From positions 24,205 through 88,204 of the forward strand of contig SBHC01000056.1 in NCBI GenBank assembly GCA_006226375.1: a DNA stretch of 64,000 nt, given 5' to 3'. This stretch comes from Deltaproteobacteria bacterium (GTDB lineage: Bacteria > Myxococcota_C > UBA6777). Each line of letters begins with the position of its first letter. Position 1 is the stretch's first letter. The notes beneath the pieces were generated by a model, which made no database searches, was not told the DNA's origin, and saw only the letters and a list, made by a program, of their open reading frames with translations. The position numbers and the translations under genes are program-made. Shown piece after piece: positions 9,799 to 19,251 of this stretch.

Positions 9799-11895
9799 TT
9801 AGACTTTGGTGGGAATTTTGGTGGGAGGTGGAGGAGTCATCCATCGGTGAGTCCCCCGAACGAACTGAACCACACCCATGGCATCGAGCGGCTTGGCAAA
9901 GAAGTAGCCTTGGCCATAGTCGCAGTGGAATTTCACCAGCTGCTCTAGCTGGTCTTCGTGCTCAATCCCCTCGGCCACAACGTTCATCCCCAAATTCCGA
10001 GCAAGACCGACGATGCTGCGAACGATTTCCAGGTTTTTGCCTTCTTCCTTCATGTGACTCACAAAAGACCGGTCGATCTTAAGCGTGTCGATGGGAAAGC
10101 GGTGCAGATAACTCAGGGATGAAAAGCCTGTTCCAAAGTCGTCAATGTCGATTTGGATGTTGAGGCTTTTGAGTTCCTGTAGAATCTCATTAATCAGATC
10201 GGTGTGCTCAATCAACACATTCTCTGTAAGCTCGATTTTCAAGAAGCTTGGGTCCAAACCTGTTTCTTTGAGGATCTTCTGGATTTGGGCGAGCCATCCA
10301 AGCTGAAGAAACTGTCGATACGAGACATTGACGCTCATCTTCACCGGGTAAGGAAGAAACCCTTCAATCTGCCAGGCCTTCATTTGCCGACAGGCTTCCC
10401 GCAACACCCACTCTCCGAGAGGGACAATAAAGCCAGTCTCTTCAGCCACAGAAATAAATGAGCCAGGATAGAGAAGCCCACGGGTGGGATGTTCCCATCG
10501 AACCAGTGCTTCAAACCCAAAGAGTTGCTTCCGATTCAAATCCACGATCGGTTGGTAATGAAGAACAAACTCATTCCGTTGGAGAGCGAGCCGAAGATCC
10601 GTCTCCACTCGCAGGAAGTTCACGGCCTTGGTGTGCATCGCATGGTCGAACAGCTCGTAGCGGGCTTTGCCTTCTGCTTTTGCATGATACATCGCTGTGT
10701 CGGCGTCGCGTAGAACCTCTGCAGCTGAGTGGTACTCAATGGAGCTTGTGGTGATCCCGATGCTCGCGGAGGTGAAGACCTCGTTGTTGTCCAAGGTGAA
10801 CGGACTGCGAAGGACCGCCAGGATTCTCTCAGCAATACGAACCGCGTCGTTCACATCGCTGATCTCATCCAGGAGAATGATAAACTCGTCGCCGCTCAGA
10901 CGGGCGATGGTGTCTCCATCTCTCAAGACACTGGAGAGCCTCTGGCCCACTCGGACTAGAAACACATCGCCCAAGGTATGTCCCAGGCTATCGTTGATGT
11001 TCTTAAACCGGTCCAAGTCGATAAACAAGACCGCAAACATCCCTTCTTTTCTCCGCTGGGCGCGACGGATTCGACTCTCCAAGCGGTCCATTAACAGCGC
11101 ACGGTTCGGGAGCTGGGTGAGGGAGTCGTGGAATGCATCAAAGTGAAGCTTGAGCTCCGCTTCCTTTCGCAGGGTGATATCACGCAAGGTGATGAGATAG
11201 GCATCTTCCCCATCCCATTGGGTGTCCACGGTGTGCACCTCCAGATAACCGCTCTGGCTATGGGAAAGACGTCCTCGTTCAAACTCCACTGTCTCACCAG
11301 GACGAATCGCCGGAAAAAGCCGGTGGACGGATTCTTCGGTACAGGCAAACACATCCCGCGAGGCTGGATTGGCGTAACAGATCTCCTGGTTTTTGTTGAG
11401 TACCAGGATTCCGTTTACATTTTTTTCCACAACATTACTGAAACTTGCCTGACTGGCATGGAGTTCATTCAGGCGAAGCTTTAACTCCACCTCTAGCTGA
11501 CGTTTCACCAAGGCGCGCTCGACGCTGGACTGAACCAAGCCCAAGTCCATAAGAGGCTTAAGCAAGTAATCCAGAGCGCTGGCCCGTATCGCCTCGGAAG
11601 CCGACTCAATGGAAGCCTCCCCTGTCATCACGATGACGGCCATATCTTCCGTATGTTCTTGTGCCCAATGAGCAAGCTCAAGCCCGCTTTTACCAGGCAT
11701 GTGAACGTCTGTGATCATGAGTTCAAAGGTGCTCTCCTGCAGGAGTTCAATCGCGTCTTCTGCAGACTTGGCCTCCGACACCTGATAACCCCATCGGGTC
11801 AGACAATCCTGGAGCATCCAGCGTATGTGAGGATGGTCATCCACAACCAAGACATGGTACGAGGATGGGGAAGAAAGTGTGGTGCTTGATGTCAT
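9799..11895 (-). CDS. Response regulator with PAS, GGDEF and EAL domains (c-di-GMP turnover)
   Basis: A 698-residue protein. A receiver domain comes first (VVDDH; phospho-Asp in MITDVHMP; Lys in YLLKPL), then a PAS-like region (NVVEKNVNGILVLNKNQE). A GGDEF domain follows whose signature reads SGDEF, and then an EAL domain. The EAL domain keeps the expected catalytic set: EALVRWEHP, NVSYRQF, KIELTEN, DIDDFGTG, LKIDRSF, AEGIEHEDQL and QGYFFAKP. A working phosphodiesterase is therefore likely. The Gly-to-Ser change in the GGDEF signature leaves cyclase activity uncertain, although SGDEF versions can be active. The ATG at 11895 is preferred to the longer frame from 11979 because it directly precedes the receiver fold. 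Confidence 0.92.
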   Translation of the reverse strand: MTSSTTLSSPSSYHVLVVDDHPHIRWMLQDCLTRWGYQVSEAKSAEDAIELLQESTFELMITDVHMPGKSGLELAHWAQEHTEDMAVIVMTGEASIESASEAIRASALDYLLKPLMDLGLVQSSVERALVKRQLEVELKLRLNELHASQASFSNVVEKNVNGILVLNKNQEICYANPASRDVFACTEESVHRLFPAIRPGETVEFERGRLSHSQSGYLEVHTVDTQWDGEDAYLITLRDITLRKEAELKLHFDAFHDSLTQLPNRALLMDRLESRIRRAQRRKEGMFAVLFIDLDRFKNINDSLGHTLGDVFLVRVGQRLSSVLRDGDTIARLSGDEFIILLDEISDVNDAVRIAERILAVLRSPFTLDNNEVFTSASIGITTSSIEYHSAAEVLRDADTAMYHAKAEGKARYELFDHAMHTKAVNFLRVETDLRLALQRNEFVLHYQPIVDLNRKQLFGFEALVRWEHPTRGLLYPGSFISVAEETGFIVPLGEWVLREACRQMKAWQIEGFLPYPVKMSVNVSYRQFLQLGWLAQIQKILKETGLDPSFLKIELTENVLIEHTDLINEILQELKSLNIQIDIDDFGTGFSSLSYLHRFPIDTLKIDRSFVSHMKEEGKNLEIVRSIVGLARNLGMNVVAEGIEHEDQLEQLVKFHCDYGQGYFFAKPLDAMGVVQFVRGTHRWMTPPPPTKIPTKV

Positions 11896-12240
11896 GATAA
11901 CTCGGGGTACCCTTGAACCAAAGTGTAGGGTGAATGACAAAACAAAAACAACCCAAAAAAAGGAGTACTTTTGTAGCAAGGAAAGTAATCGTAGAAATCA
12001 CACAATATGCAATGATTTCGATTCCCTGACACATAGGAAAAAAGTACCAGATCTTCACTGTCTAGTGCAAGTAAAACGACCTCCTGAGCAAGACCTTGAA
12101 ATCAAAGTTGTACAAAGTTTTCTTCTGTTCCATCAAAAGCTTGCTTCCCTATGAGGCAGAAGGAACAAGGAAAGCATACAACTTGTTTTTTTGAAAGGTG
12201 TTCAGTTTTCGATATGACAACGACCCGAGAGAAACGACCC
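11896..12240. other. AT-rich divergent intergenic region
   Basis: This is 345 bp between the c-di-GMP regulator (leftward) and the MopE-like lipoprotein (rightward). It is visibly AT-rich around 11940-12080 and should hold both promoters. I see no ORF with a Shine-Dalgarno and no stable terminator. Confidence 0.45.
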
Positions 12241-13425
12241 ATGAGACCAGCAACTTCGTTTGTACGAAACCCACTGTTCATTTTGATCTTCGGTTTGGGA
12301 GGGAGCCTCCTCGGAATCGCATGTGGGCCTAACACGACAACACCAACAGAGTTAACGAACGAAGCACTGGCGAAGAGAGAAGGTTCAGCGGAAGTGACGG
12401 CCCCCGAAGAGCCAACGTCAACCTATGATGCGAGCCCACCCGCTTGCCTTGAAGGTTCAACCCTACCCTGCTACACCGGTCCTGTGGGAACAAGGAATGT
12501 AGGTCCCTGCACTGACGGCATTGAAACCTGTGAAGGAAAAGCCTGGTCAGTGTGCAGAAACCAAGTGGTTCCCCAACCCGAACAATGCAACGGCGTCGAC
12601 GATGACTGCAACGGCCTCATTGATGACCAGGACAACACAACAGGAACATCCTGCACCATCGAAGGTCTCCAGGGGCCCTGCGCCCAAGGAACTCAAAAGT
12701 GCCAGAACGGTGCAGTGTCATGTGTACCCACAACCCAACCTTCCGAAGAGATTTGTGACGGAAAGGACAACGACTGTGATGGCAAAGTGGATGAGCTGTT
12801 TGCCTGCCAGCAAGGGCCTGCAAAAGAAGGCGAGCGCTGTGATCCGACGGGAGAGAGTGAGGGTGTAAAGGTCGCTTGCCAGGAAGGACTGGTGTGTCTG
12901 AAATACGGTGACAGCCGGGGAAACTATTGCCATGTCCCTTGTCAACCCAATGCCCCAGGGCAGTGCTCCCACAACACAAGCCTGACCTGTGTTGCAACGC
13001 AGGACAACTCAGGTGGAGTGTGCTTACAGGCTTCCTGCCTAACCAATGCAGACTGCCCAGGCGGCTACCAGTGTGAAACCCGCAGCAATGGACAAGGGAA
13101 CCTTTGTTTTCCGAAGCGCCCGACAGGACCTTATGGGCAAGGAGCCTTGTGCCAAACGCCTGTGGAAAAGTCAGGTTGCAAAGAGGAGCACCGTTGCGTG
13201 CTCTCCAAGGCCGAAGCCAAACAGGGCGTCTGTGCAAAGACATGCCAAACCCGCGAACAGTGTCCCACATTTTCCGATGAATCCTCGACATTTCCCTCCC
13301 AGTGCATTTCTCTGGGCAACAACGGAGGATACTGCTTGATCCCCTGCCAAACTGGGGATAAGGTTTGTCCCATGGGATTGTCTTGCCAGGGTGCAGGGGC
13401 GCAACGGTTTTGTCTTGCCCCCTAA
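12241..13425 (+). CDS. Cys-rich lipoprotein with MopE-type metal-binding motifs
   Basis: The ATG at 12241 gives MRPATSFVRNPLFILIFG followed by a lipobox (LLGIAC), so this is a lipoprotein of 394 residues. The next ATG upstream (12214) would only lengthen the n-region. Two copies of the MopE-like motif are seen, CNGVDDDCNGLIDD and CDGKDNDCDGKVDE, each in a Cys-bounded module. The rest has further four-cysteine units (CLTNADCPGGYQC, CQTREQCPTF). The motif is widespread in surface proteins of Myxococcota; in methanotroph MopE the related protein binds copper, but calcium or structural use is also possible here. The next gene follows 31 bp later on the same strand. Confidence 0.83.
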   Translation: MRPATSFVRNPLFILIFGLGGSLLGIACGPNTTTPTELTNEALAKREGSAEVTAPEEPTSTYDASPPACLEGSTLPCYTGPVGTRNVGPCTDGIETCEGKAWSVCRNQVVPQPEQCNGVDDDCNGLIDDQDNTTGTSCTIEGLQGPCAQGTQKCQNGAVSCVPTTQPSEEICDGKDNDCDGKVDELFACQQGPAKEGERCDPTGESEGVKVACQEGLVCLKYGDSRGNYCHVPCQPNAPGQCSHNTSLTCVATQDNSGGVCLQASCLTNADCPGGYQCETRSNGQGNLCFPKRPTGPYGQGALCQTPVEKSGCKEEHRCVLSKAEAKQGVCAKTCQTREQCPTFSDESSTFPSQCISLGNNGGYCLIPCQTGDKVCPMGLSCQGAGAQRFCLAP

Positions 13426-13456
13426 CTCCAGGTTTGGATAACGAAAGGAAACTGAA

Positions 13457-14110
13457 ATGAAGGATGCTGTGCCGGGTCCAGCGTACCGAATCCAAACCAA
13501 ACGATTGGTGATCCGCTGCTGGAACCCTGGAGATGCGCTTCTCCTCCACAAAGCCATTCAAGACAGCGTGCAACATCTTTTGCCGTGGATGCCTTGGGCC
13601 CACCAAGAACCCGTTTCGCTCCATGAGAGAATCCAACTCCTCCGGCATTTCCGGGCCAACTTTGATCAAGACAAAGACTGGATCTACGGAATTTTTGACC
13701 CGGAAGAACGAAATGTTCTGGGTGGAACAGGCTTTCACAAGCGAGTGGGTCCACAGGCTCTTGAAATTGGCTACTGGATTCACCAACACCATGTTCAAAA
13801 AGGCTACGCCACAGAAGCCGTCGAAGCGCTCACCCACGTGGGCTTTCAGGTCAACAAGCTGCAACGCCTAGAGATCCACTGCGCTCCAGAAAACCACGCA
13901 AGCGCAGCCATCCCAGAAAAACTTGGGTACACCTACGAAGGAACCCTCCGAAGCAGGCTCCCCACCGAACAGGGGACCATGCGAGACACGATGATTTGGA
14001 GTGTACTCCCTGATGAATGGGCCCCCGCCAGCCCTGCGCTTCCTTTGCAAGCCTACGATGCTGCAGGTCGAAAAATTTTCGACACGCAGGCCCAAAAAAA
14101 TCACCCCTAA
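13457..14110 (+). CDS. GNAT family N-acetyltransferase (RimJ/RimL type)
   Basis: A 217-residue protein with the RimJ/RimL-like opening TKRLVIRCWNPGDA (about 14-27), the central strand LEIGYWIHQHHVQKGYATEA that carries the acetyl-CoA pyrophosphate loop, and the late block NHASAAIPEKLGYTYEGTLR. Proteins of this group acetylate N-terminal amines of ribosomal proteins or small molecules; the substrate cannot be assigned. About 30 residues after the core are low-complexity. An AAAGGAAA Shine-Dalgarno lies about 7 nt before the ATG. Confidence 0.88.
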   Translation: MKDAVPGPAYRIQTKRLVIRCWNPGDALLLHKAIQDSVQHLLPWMPWAHQEPVSLHERIQLLRHFRANFDQDKDWIYGIFDPEERNVLGGTGFHKRVGPQALEIGYWIHQHHVQKGYATEAVEALTHVGFQVNKLQRLEIHCAPENHASAAIPEKLGYTYEGTLRSRLPTEQGTMRDTMIWSVLPDEWAPASPALPLQAYDAAGRKIFDTQAQKNHP

Positions 14111-14430
14111 CGACGGTTGGTATCAACCCCACTTCCTGCGGGGCTTTGAGGTCGTTTTCTCGGAAAGGGATAGAGAGTCATTTGAAGCAGGAGAAACAGG
14201 CTTCTAGAATTTCTTTGAAAAGAAATGGTATATCGTTCGACCGTAAATACAGAACGTCCGAGAGAAGAGCGGATGATTGCAGCAGAACCTGAGACCGTTT
14301 TCTCCGTGCTGTGTCTTATCTTATAAGATGAGTGGGGATCATTGTATTTTCCTGAGTCGATCCGGTACACTATCACCCAGATTCGTCGAATGGACCTGCA
14401 AGCCGAGAGCATACGAAGTAGGAGATTTTC
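14111..14430. other. Intergenic region upstream of the large repeat lipoprotein
   Basis: This 320-bp stretch has no supported gene. It holds a perfect 12-bp palindrome ATCTTATAAGAT at 14318-14329. A possible promoter (TTGTAT at 14342-14347, 18-bp spacer, TACACT at 14366-14371) lies about 60 bp before the GTG start at 14431. The palindrome sits just upstream of that box, where an operator could act. The promoter reading is tentative. Confidence 0.3.
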
Positions 14431-17400
14431 GTGAAATTACGTCGAGTTATCATCATAGCACTGGCACTAACCTTCCTCGCGGGGAGCATGATGATGAGTT
14501 GCACATCAGCCCAGCCCTGCGATGGTCAGTGCCAAGAAAGCTTCTTTGTCTGGTACAAAGAACTCAACGTTTGCGACAATCTATGCACCAAACCTGATGG
14601 AGAGAGTGTCTCGTTGCTACTTCCTCCTCAGAAGTACGGTGAGCCGCCACGTGAGGTCAAATGGACCAACAAAAACTGTGGTCAGTGCCTCTCGGCTTGG
14701 CAAGTATGGACAAAAGGATCGGACTGCACAGAAGGGGCGAGCCAATGTGGGGCTCACATTGATCCGTCCTATCCTCGACCTCTGTTGCAAAAATGTCTTC
14801 GGATCAACCAACGCGTCACCTGGACCTTTGGCCGCGAATGTGAAGACAATGACGAATACCCCTGCAGTATCACTGTATCGGGGAACACCTGCTACGGGTG
14901 CAAAGAGCAGAAAGATTGCGAGAGTCTCAAGACAACCCGCGAGAGCACGCAAAACCTTTCCTGCGACACCGAAAAACAAACCTGCCTGGAGTGCAAGGAC
15001 GACAGCGGGTGCAAACCCCACCAGACGTGCCTTGAAGGCATCTGTACAGGGTGCAGCGAAGACTCCCACTGCGACCCTGAGATCACAGGCTACTACTGCA
15101 GCTCCGAACTGCGATGCATCTGTGAAGACAACGAAACCTGCCGACAAGCCGGGTTCCTAAGCTGTGACACCCTCCATGGAACTTGTGTGGCGTGCAAATC
15201 CACAGACGAATGCACCAAAGACTTTGATGAAAACTCGATCTGCAAGTCCGGTCGTTGTGTGAGCCAATGTACCGCAGACACCGACTGCCAGCACTACTTA
15301 GCCGCGACCTGCAAGAACGGCTTCTGCATCCCCGAGCCCCCGACATGTGAAAGTGACAAAGAGTGCGCAAAATACGGGCAAGACACCAAATGTCATGAGG
15401 GCCGCTGCAGCAAAAAGCCTGGGGGCTACTGTGAAAAAGATGAGGACTGCAAGCGGTTCGACAAGGACGCAGCCTGCACCGACAATCGATGTGTTCGTCC
15501 TGGTGCGACAGGAGCATCTTGTACAGAAGACAGTGACTGCAAAGAATTAGGTCTTGCAGGTCGTTGCGTCGATGGTGTTTGTGAAAAGCTGAACTCCAAC
15601 TGCACCCTCGATGCCCAATGCATCGAATTGGCCGACGACCTTCGATGCTACCAAGGTCGCTGTGCACCCAAGCGGCCTGATCCATGCAAGTCGGACGATG
15701 ACTGCACAGGCGATGGCAACACAGGAAAGTGCAACCAAGGCCGCTGTGTTCCTGAAGGTGGCTGTAGCTCAGACGCCGAGTGCAAGTCAGTCAGCGACAA
15801 ATCAAAATGCATTCAAAATCGATGCCTTGTGCCGCCCGACTGCAGAACCAACGCAGACTGTCAGAAAGACGGAAAGCAAGGCCAGTGCAAAGCAGGAAGT
15901 TGTGTACCCCCTGAGGGCTGCCGCTCCATTGCCGACTGCATCGCCAAGTACAAAACCACCCAAGTTCGATGCAACCAGGGTGTCTGTGAGAAAATGGAGA
16001 GACCTGCAGAGCAATGTCAAACCAACGCAGATTGTGAGAAGGCTTTTGGCGCTGGCACAGAGTGCGTGGAAAACCGATGCCAACGACCTGCAGGGGGCGG
16101 ATGTCGTAACGACCTGGACTGTGTTCGAACCCTTGGAACAGGTGCGAAGTGCAAGGACACCCGCTGTGTTCCTGGCGAAACGGCCAAGTGCACCTCGGAT
16201 CAACAATGCGTCACCAAGCTTGGGACTGGAGCCAAATGCCAGCAAGGTACATGCATCCGCGCCCAACAAACAGGCTGCCGTGCCCATACAGAATGTGTCC
16301 GTCAATACGGCATCAACGCTCGCTGCAACAACGGTACTTGTGAAGCAGGAGCAACCGGCGGCTCCTGTCAGACCAGCCAAGACTGCGTCAAACAACTCGG
16401 CGTTGGAGCCAATTGCAACCAAGGCAAATGCGAAAAAGGTGCTGGCTGTAGCACGAACGACCAATGTGTAAAAACACTGGGCCCTGGAGCCACTTGCGAA
16501 AGCGGTAAGTGTGTCAAGAGCGAGTCCAACGTCTGCCGCGGCGACGCAGAGTGTGTCGTCAAGCTGGGCCAGGGCTCACGATGCAACAATGGAACTTGTG
16601 AAAAGCTCGCTGGTTGTACCGCTGACAAAGAGTGCATCCTCAAGCTTGGAACAGGCTCCAAGTGCAACAACGGCACCTGTGAAAAAGCCCAATCTTCCGC
16701 CAACTGCCAGAGCGATCAAGAATGTGTCCAAAAGTTCGGCACCGGTGCAAAATGCAACAACGGTACCTGTGAGAAGAAAGTCGGTTGCACTGGCGACCAA
16801 GAATGTGTTCTCAAACTTGGAACTGGGGCGAAATGCAACAACGGCACCTGCGAAAAGGCTGCAACCAGCGGTTGTACCAGCAACTCAGAGTGTGTCGCCA
16901 AGCTGGGAACCAACGCCAAGTGTGTCCAAGGAACCTGTCAAAAAGGAACCTCCACCACGGGCTGTACAACCCACCAAGAATGCATCCAAAAGCTCGGAAC
17001 AGGTGCAAGATGTGTGAGTGGTTCCTGCCAGGGTGGTACTTCCAACTGTACCTCCGATCAGGAATGTGTGCAGAAACTCGGCACCGGCGCAAAATGTGTC
17101 AGCGGAGCATGCCAGGCAAGCTCCTCCGGTTGCAGCTCAGACCAGGAATGTGTTCAAAAACTTGGAACCGGCGCAAAATGTGTCAGCAACGTTTGCCAGA
17201 AGACCTCCGGCTGCAGCACCGACCAAGAGTGCATTCTCAAACTTGGAACCGGCGCAAAGTGCGACAACGGCACATGTGAGAAGGCCTCCACTGGCTGCTC
17301 CAATGATACCGAGTGTGTCCAAAAGCTGGGCACAGGAGCGAAGTGCAACAACGGTACTTGCGAAAAAGCCTCGACAGGCTGCACAACCGACACCGAGTGT

Positions 17401-18012
17401 GTTCAAAAGCTTGGCTCGGGCGCGAAGTGTGTCAGCGGCAAGTGCCAAGCTGGCTCGACAGGCTGCACTACCGACACCGAGTGCGTCCAGAAACTTGGGA
17501 CGGGAGCGAAATGCAACAACGGGACCTGTGAGAAGGCTTCCACTGGCTGCACCACTGACACGGAATGTGTCCAAAGGCTGGGAACAGGAGCAAAATGCAA
17601 CAACGGAACCTGTGAAAAAGCCTCTACGGGCTGCACGACGGATACCGAATGTGTTCAGAAGCTTGGCTCTGGCGCGAAGTGTGTGAGCGGCACCTGCCAG
17701 GCAGGGTCGTCAAACTGCACAACCGATACCGAGTGTGTCCAAAAGCTTGGTTCGGGTGCGAAGTGTGTTAGCGGTACTTGTCAGGCAGGCTCAGGTGGCT
17801 GTACCAAAGATGCCGATTGTACAGCCGTCTATGGAACCGGAGCGACTTGCAAATCCAACGCCTGCGTCCGCAGCCCATGTACAGGCAATCCCCAATGTGT
17901 GAATCGCTTAGGACAAGGCTCCAAGTGTGTCAACAACCGCTGCTTTAAGGGATGCCAGTCCAACAACGACTGCTCTGGAGGCCTAACCTGCCAAACGAGC
18001 GTTTGTCGATAA
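14431..18012 (+). CDS. Giant Cys-rich repeat lipoprotein (about 38 four-cysteine units)
   Basis: A 1193-residue lipoprotein starting at GTG with TAGGAG upstream. The signal MKLRRVIIIALALTFLAG ends in the lipobox MMSC. After an N-terminal region of about 125 residues come about 38 consecutive units, each with four cysteines, typically CX5CX9CX4C with a 5-7 residue spacer. The early units are divergent in sequence and length. From about unit 22 onward they are almost identical (consensus near CTTDTECVQKLGTGAKCNNG and then TCEKASTG). The protein is probably an elongated, disulfide-rich fibre anchored at the outer membrane. Its function is unknown; adhesion or a stalk is inference. Several long reading frames in other frames are by-products of the repeats. 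Confidence 0.88.
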   Translation: MKLRRVIIIALALTFLAGSMMMSCTSAQPCDGQCQESFFVWYKELNVCDNLCTKPDGESVSLLLPPQKYGEPPREVKWTNKNCGQCLSAWQVWTKGSDCTEGASQCGAHIDPSYPRPLLQKCLRINQRVTWTFGRECEDNDEYPCSITVSGNTCYGCKEQKDCESLKTTRESTQNLSCDTEKQTCLECKDDSGCKPHQTCLEGICTGCSEDSHCDPEITGYYCSSELRCICEDNETCRQAGFLSCDTLHGTCVACKSTDECTKDFDENSICKSGRCVSQCTADTDCQHYLAATCKNGFCIPEPPTCESDKECAKYGQDTKCHEGRCSKKPGGYCEKDEDCKRFDKDAACTDNRCVRPGATGASCTEDSDCKELGLAGRCVDGVCEKLNSNCTLDAQCIELADDLRCYQGRCAPKRPDPCKSDDDCTGDGNTGKCNQGRCVPEGGCSSDAECKSVSDKSKCIQNRCLVPPDCRTNADCQKDGKQGQCKAGSCVPPEGCRSIADCIAKYKTTQVRCNQGVCEKMERPAEQCQTNADCEKAFGAGTECVENRCQRPAGGGCRNDLDCVRTLGTGAKCKDTRCVPGETAKCTSDQQCVTKLGTGAKCQQGTCIRAQQTGCRAHTECVRQYGINARCNNGTCEAGATGGSCQTSQDCVKQLGVGANCNQGKCEKGAGCSTNDQCVKTLGPGATCESGKCVKSESNVCRGDAECVVKLGQGSRCNNGTCEKLAGCTADKECILKLGTGSKCNNGTCEKAQSSANCQSDQECVQKFGTGAKCNNGTCEKKVGCTGDQECVLKLGTGAKCNNGTCEKAATSGCTSNSECVAKLGTNAKCVQGTCQKGTSTTGCTTHQECIQKLGTGARCVSGSCQGGTSNCTSDQECVQKLGTGAKCVSGACQASSSGCSSDQECVQKLGTGAKCVSNVCQKTSGCSTDQECILKLGTGAKCDNGTCEKASTGCSNDTECVQKLGTGAKCNNGTCEKASTGCTTDTECVQKLGSGAKCVSGKCQAGSTGCTTDTECVQKLGTGAKCNNGTCEKASTGCTTDTECVQRLGTGAKCNNGTCEKASTGCTTDTECVQKLGSGAKCVSGTCQAGSSNCTTDTECVQKLGSGAKCVSGTCQAGSGGCTKDADCTAVYGTGATCKSNACVRSPCTGNPQCVNRLGQGSKCVNNRCFKGCQSNNDCSGGLTCQTSVCR
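16600..17815 (+). repeat. Tandem 81-90 bp coding repeats, increasingly homogeneous toward the 3' end
   Basis: Successive DNA units encode the four-cysteine modules of the large lipoprotein. Between about 17280 and 17800 seven 84-bp units differ from each other at few amino-acid positions and fall into two alternating subtypes, one ending NNGTCEKASTG and one ending VSGTCQAGS. Within one lineage this pattern suggests recent duplication of one- or two-unit blocks. Confidence 0.85.
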
Positions 18013-18046
18013 CGACCCCCACAAACTCCCCCCTCTTCTCTCCCTC

Positions 18047-19033
18047 TTAAATTTCGCCCAACCGATCGAGTGCATCTCGCAGGGTTCTCGCCGAAGAGCG
18101 AAGCGCATCTTCCTCTGAAGGCTCCAACTCAAGTTGAATCACCCGTTCAACGCCTTGCGCTCCGATAATCACGGGAAGGCTTAGGGCAACATCTTTCACC
18201 CCCAGCACATCTTCATGCACACAAGCTGCGGTCATTACACGTTTTTGGTCTCGTAGAACCGCCTGAGCCAAGCGCGCTGTACCAAGGCCAATGGCATAGC
18301 AGGTCGCACCTTTTCGTTGAATGACTTCCTTGGCAACGTCACGCACCTGGACGGCAATGTCCTCCCAGCTTACGCCCAATTCTTCAGCACCGAGAAGACT
18401 CTGCAACGGCACACCAGCGATGTTCACCTTGCTCCAAACGGCGACCTCACTGTCCCCGTGTTCTCCCAGGATGTAAGCGTGTACGTTTCTGGGGTCAATG
18501 TCGAGCCGTTCACTCAACAAAGCACGAAACCGAGCCGTGTCCAACAGCGTTCCTGTTCCAATCACCCGGCCTTTCGGCAAGCCAGAGAGATGACTCGCGA
18601 CATAGGTCATAACATCCACAGGGTTGCTCACAATAAGGAACACCGCATCAGGACAACATGAGACAAGCTTGGGAATCATATCTCGGAAGATATCTGCATT
18701 TCTTTGCATGAGGTCGAGGCGAGTTTCTCCAGGCTTCCGCTTCGCACCCGCCGTGATAATGACCAGGTGGGATCCAGCGCAATCTTCGTATCCCCCGGCT
18801 TCCAGGGTCATCGGGCTCACAAAAGACAAACCGTGGAGAAGATCCATCGCCTCCCCTTCGGCTTTCTGTGGAACACTATCGACCAACACCAAATGGTCTG
18901 CGCTGTTCTCAATCACCATCGCGTAGGCGATGGCCATCCCAACCTGGCCTGTCCCAATGATTGACACTTTCCCCGAACGAAACTCCGAGTTCTGACACGC
19001 ACCTTCGTAGGCAACAATTTTTGGCTTGGTCAT
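18047..19033 (-). CDS. L-lactate/malate dehydrogenase family protein (LDH-like, specificity uncertain)
   Basis: A 328-residue NAD-dependent 2-hydroxyacid dehydrogenase. The Rossmann motif is [13 protein letters not shown] (about 25-37). Substrate Arg105 (LDH Arg109), Asp165, Arg168 (LDH Arg171) and catalytic His192 in LGEHGDSE are all present. The overall sequence is LDH-like ([18 protein letters not shown]). The loop residue that is Gln102 in lactate dehydrogenases is Arg99 here ([13 protein letters not shown]), as in malate dehydrogenases, so oxaloacetate/malate is a real possibility. The ATG at 19033 has a perfect AGGAGG at proper spacing, which rules out the upstream in-frame ATG at 19072. 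A TATAGT-like -10 lies at 19079-19084 on this strand. Confidence 0.85.
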   Translation of the reverse strand: MTKPKIVAYEGACQNSEFRSGKVSIIGTGQVGMAIAYAMVIENSADHLVLVDSVPQKAEGEAMDLLHGLSFVSPMTLEAGGYEDCAGSHLVIITAGAKRKPGETRLDLMQRNADIFRDMIPKLVSCCPDAVFLIVSNPVDVMTYVASHLSGLPKGRVIGTGTLLDTARFRALLSERLDIDPRNVHAYILGEHGDSEVAVWSKVNIAGVPLQSLLGAEELGVSWEDIAVQVRDVAKEVIQRKGATCYAIGLGTARLAQAVLRDQKRVMTAACVHEDVLGVKDVALSLPVIIGAQGVERVIQLELEPSEEDALRSSARTLRDALDRLGEI

Positions 19034-19251
19034 ACGAATCTCCTCCTGTTCCAAAAGCCTATGACTGTCCATCGATGTACTATACTTTGAAGCAAAGTTC
19101 TTTGTGATAAATCAAGAAGCATGGTTGACATAATATAAAGTTTGCAACCTCACCAGCACAGAGAAGGACATCGTTGGGATGGAGCGAAAGGTTCGGACTC
19201 AAGGGGATTTTTGATGAGGAAGAGAGTGTCCCAAGAGGAGAGCAGGAGGGA

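Noticed and set aside
12617..13864. 415-residue minus-strand frame across the MopE-like and GNAT genes
   Set aside because: Runs antisense to two genes with strong domain evidence and spans their boundary; no recognised motif.
15611..17686. Three long overlapping plus-strand frames (15611-16471, 16511-17017, 17018-17686) inside the Cys-repeat gene
   Set aside because: They are by-products of regular codon use in the repeats. They lack good ribosome sites and lie fully within the clearly coding lipoprotein frame.
16600..17815. Regular 84-bp repeats considered as a CRISPR array
   Set aside because: Repeats are coding, in frame, with no unique spacers, and no cas genes are present.
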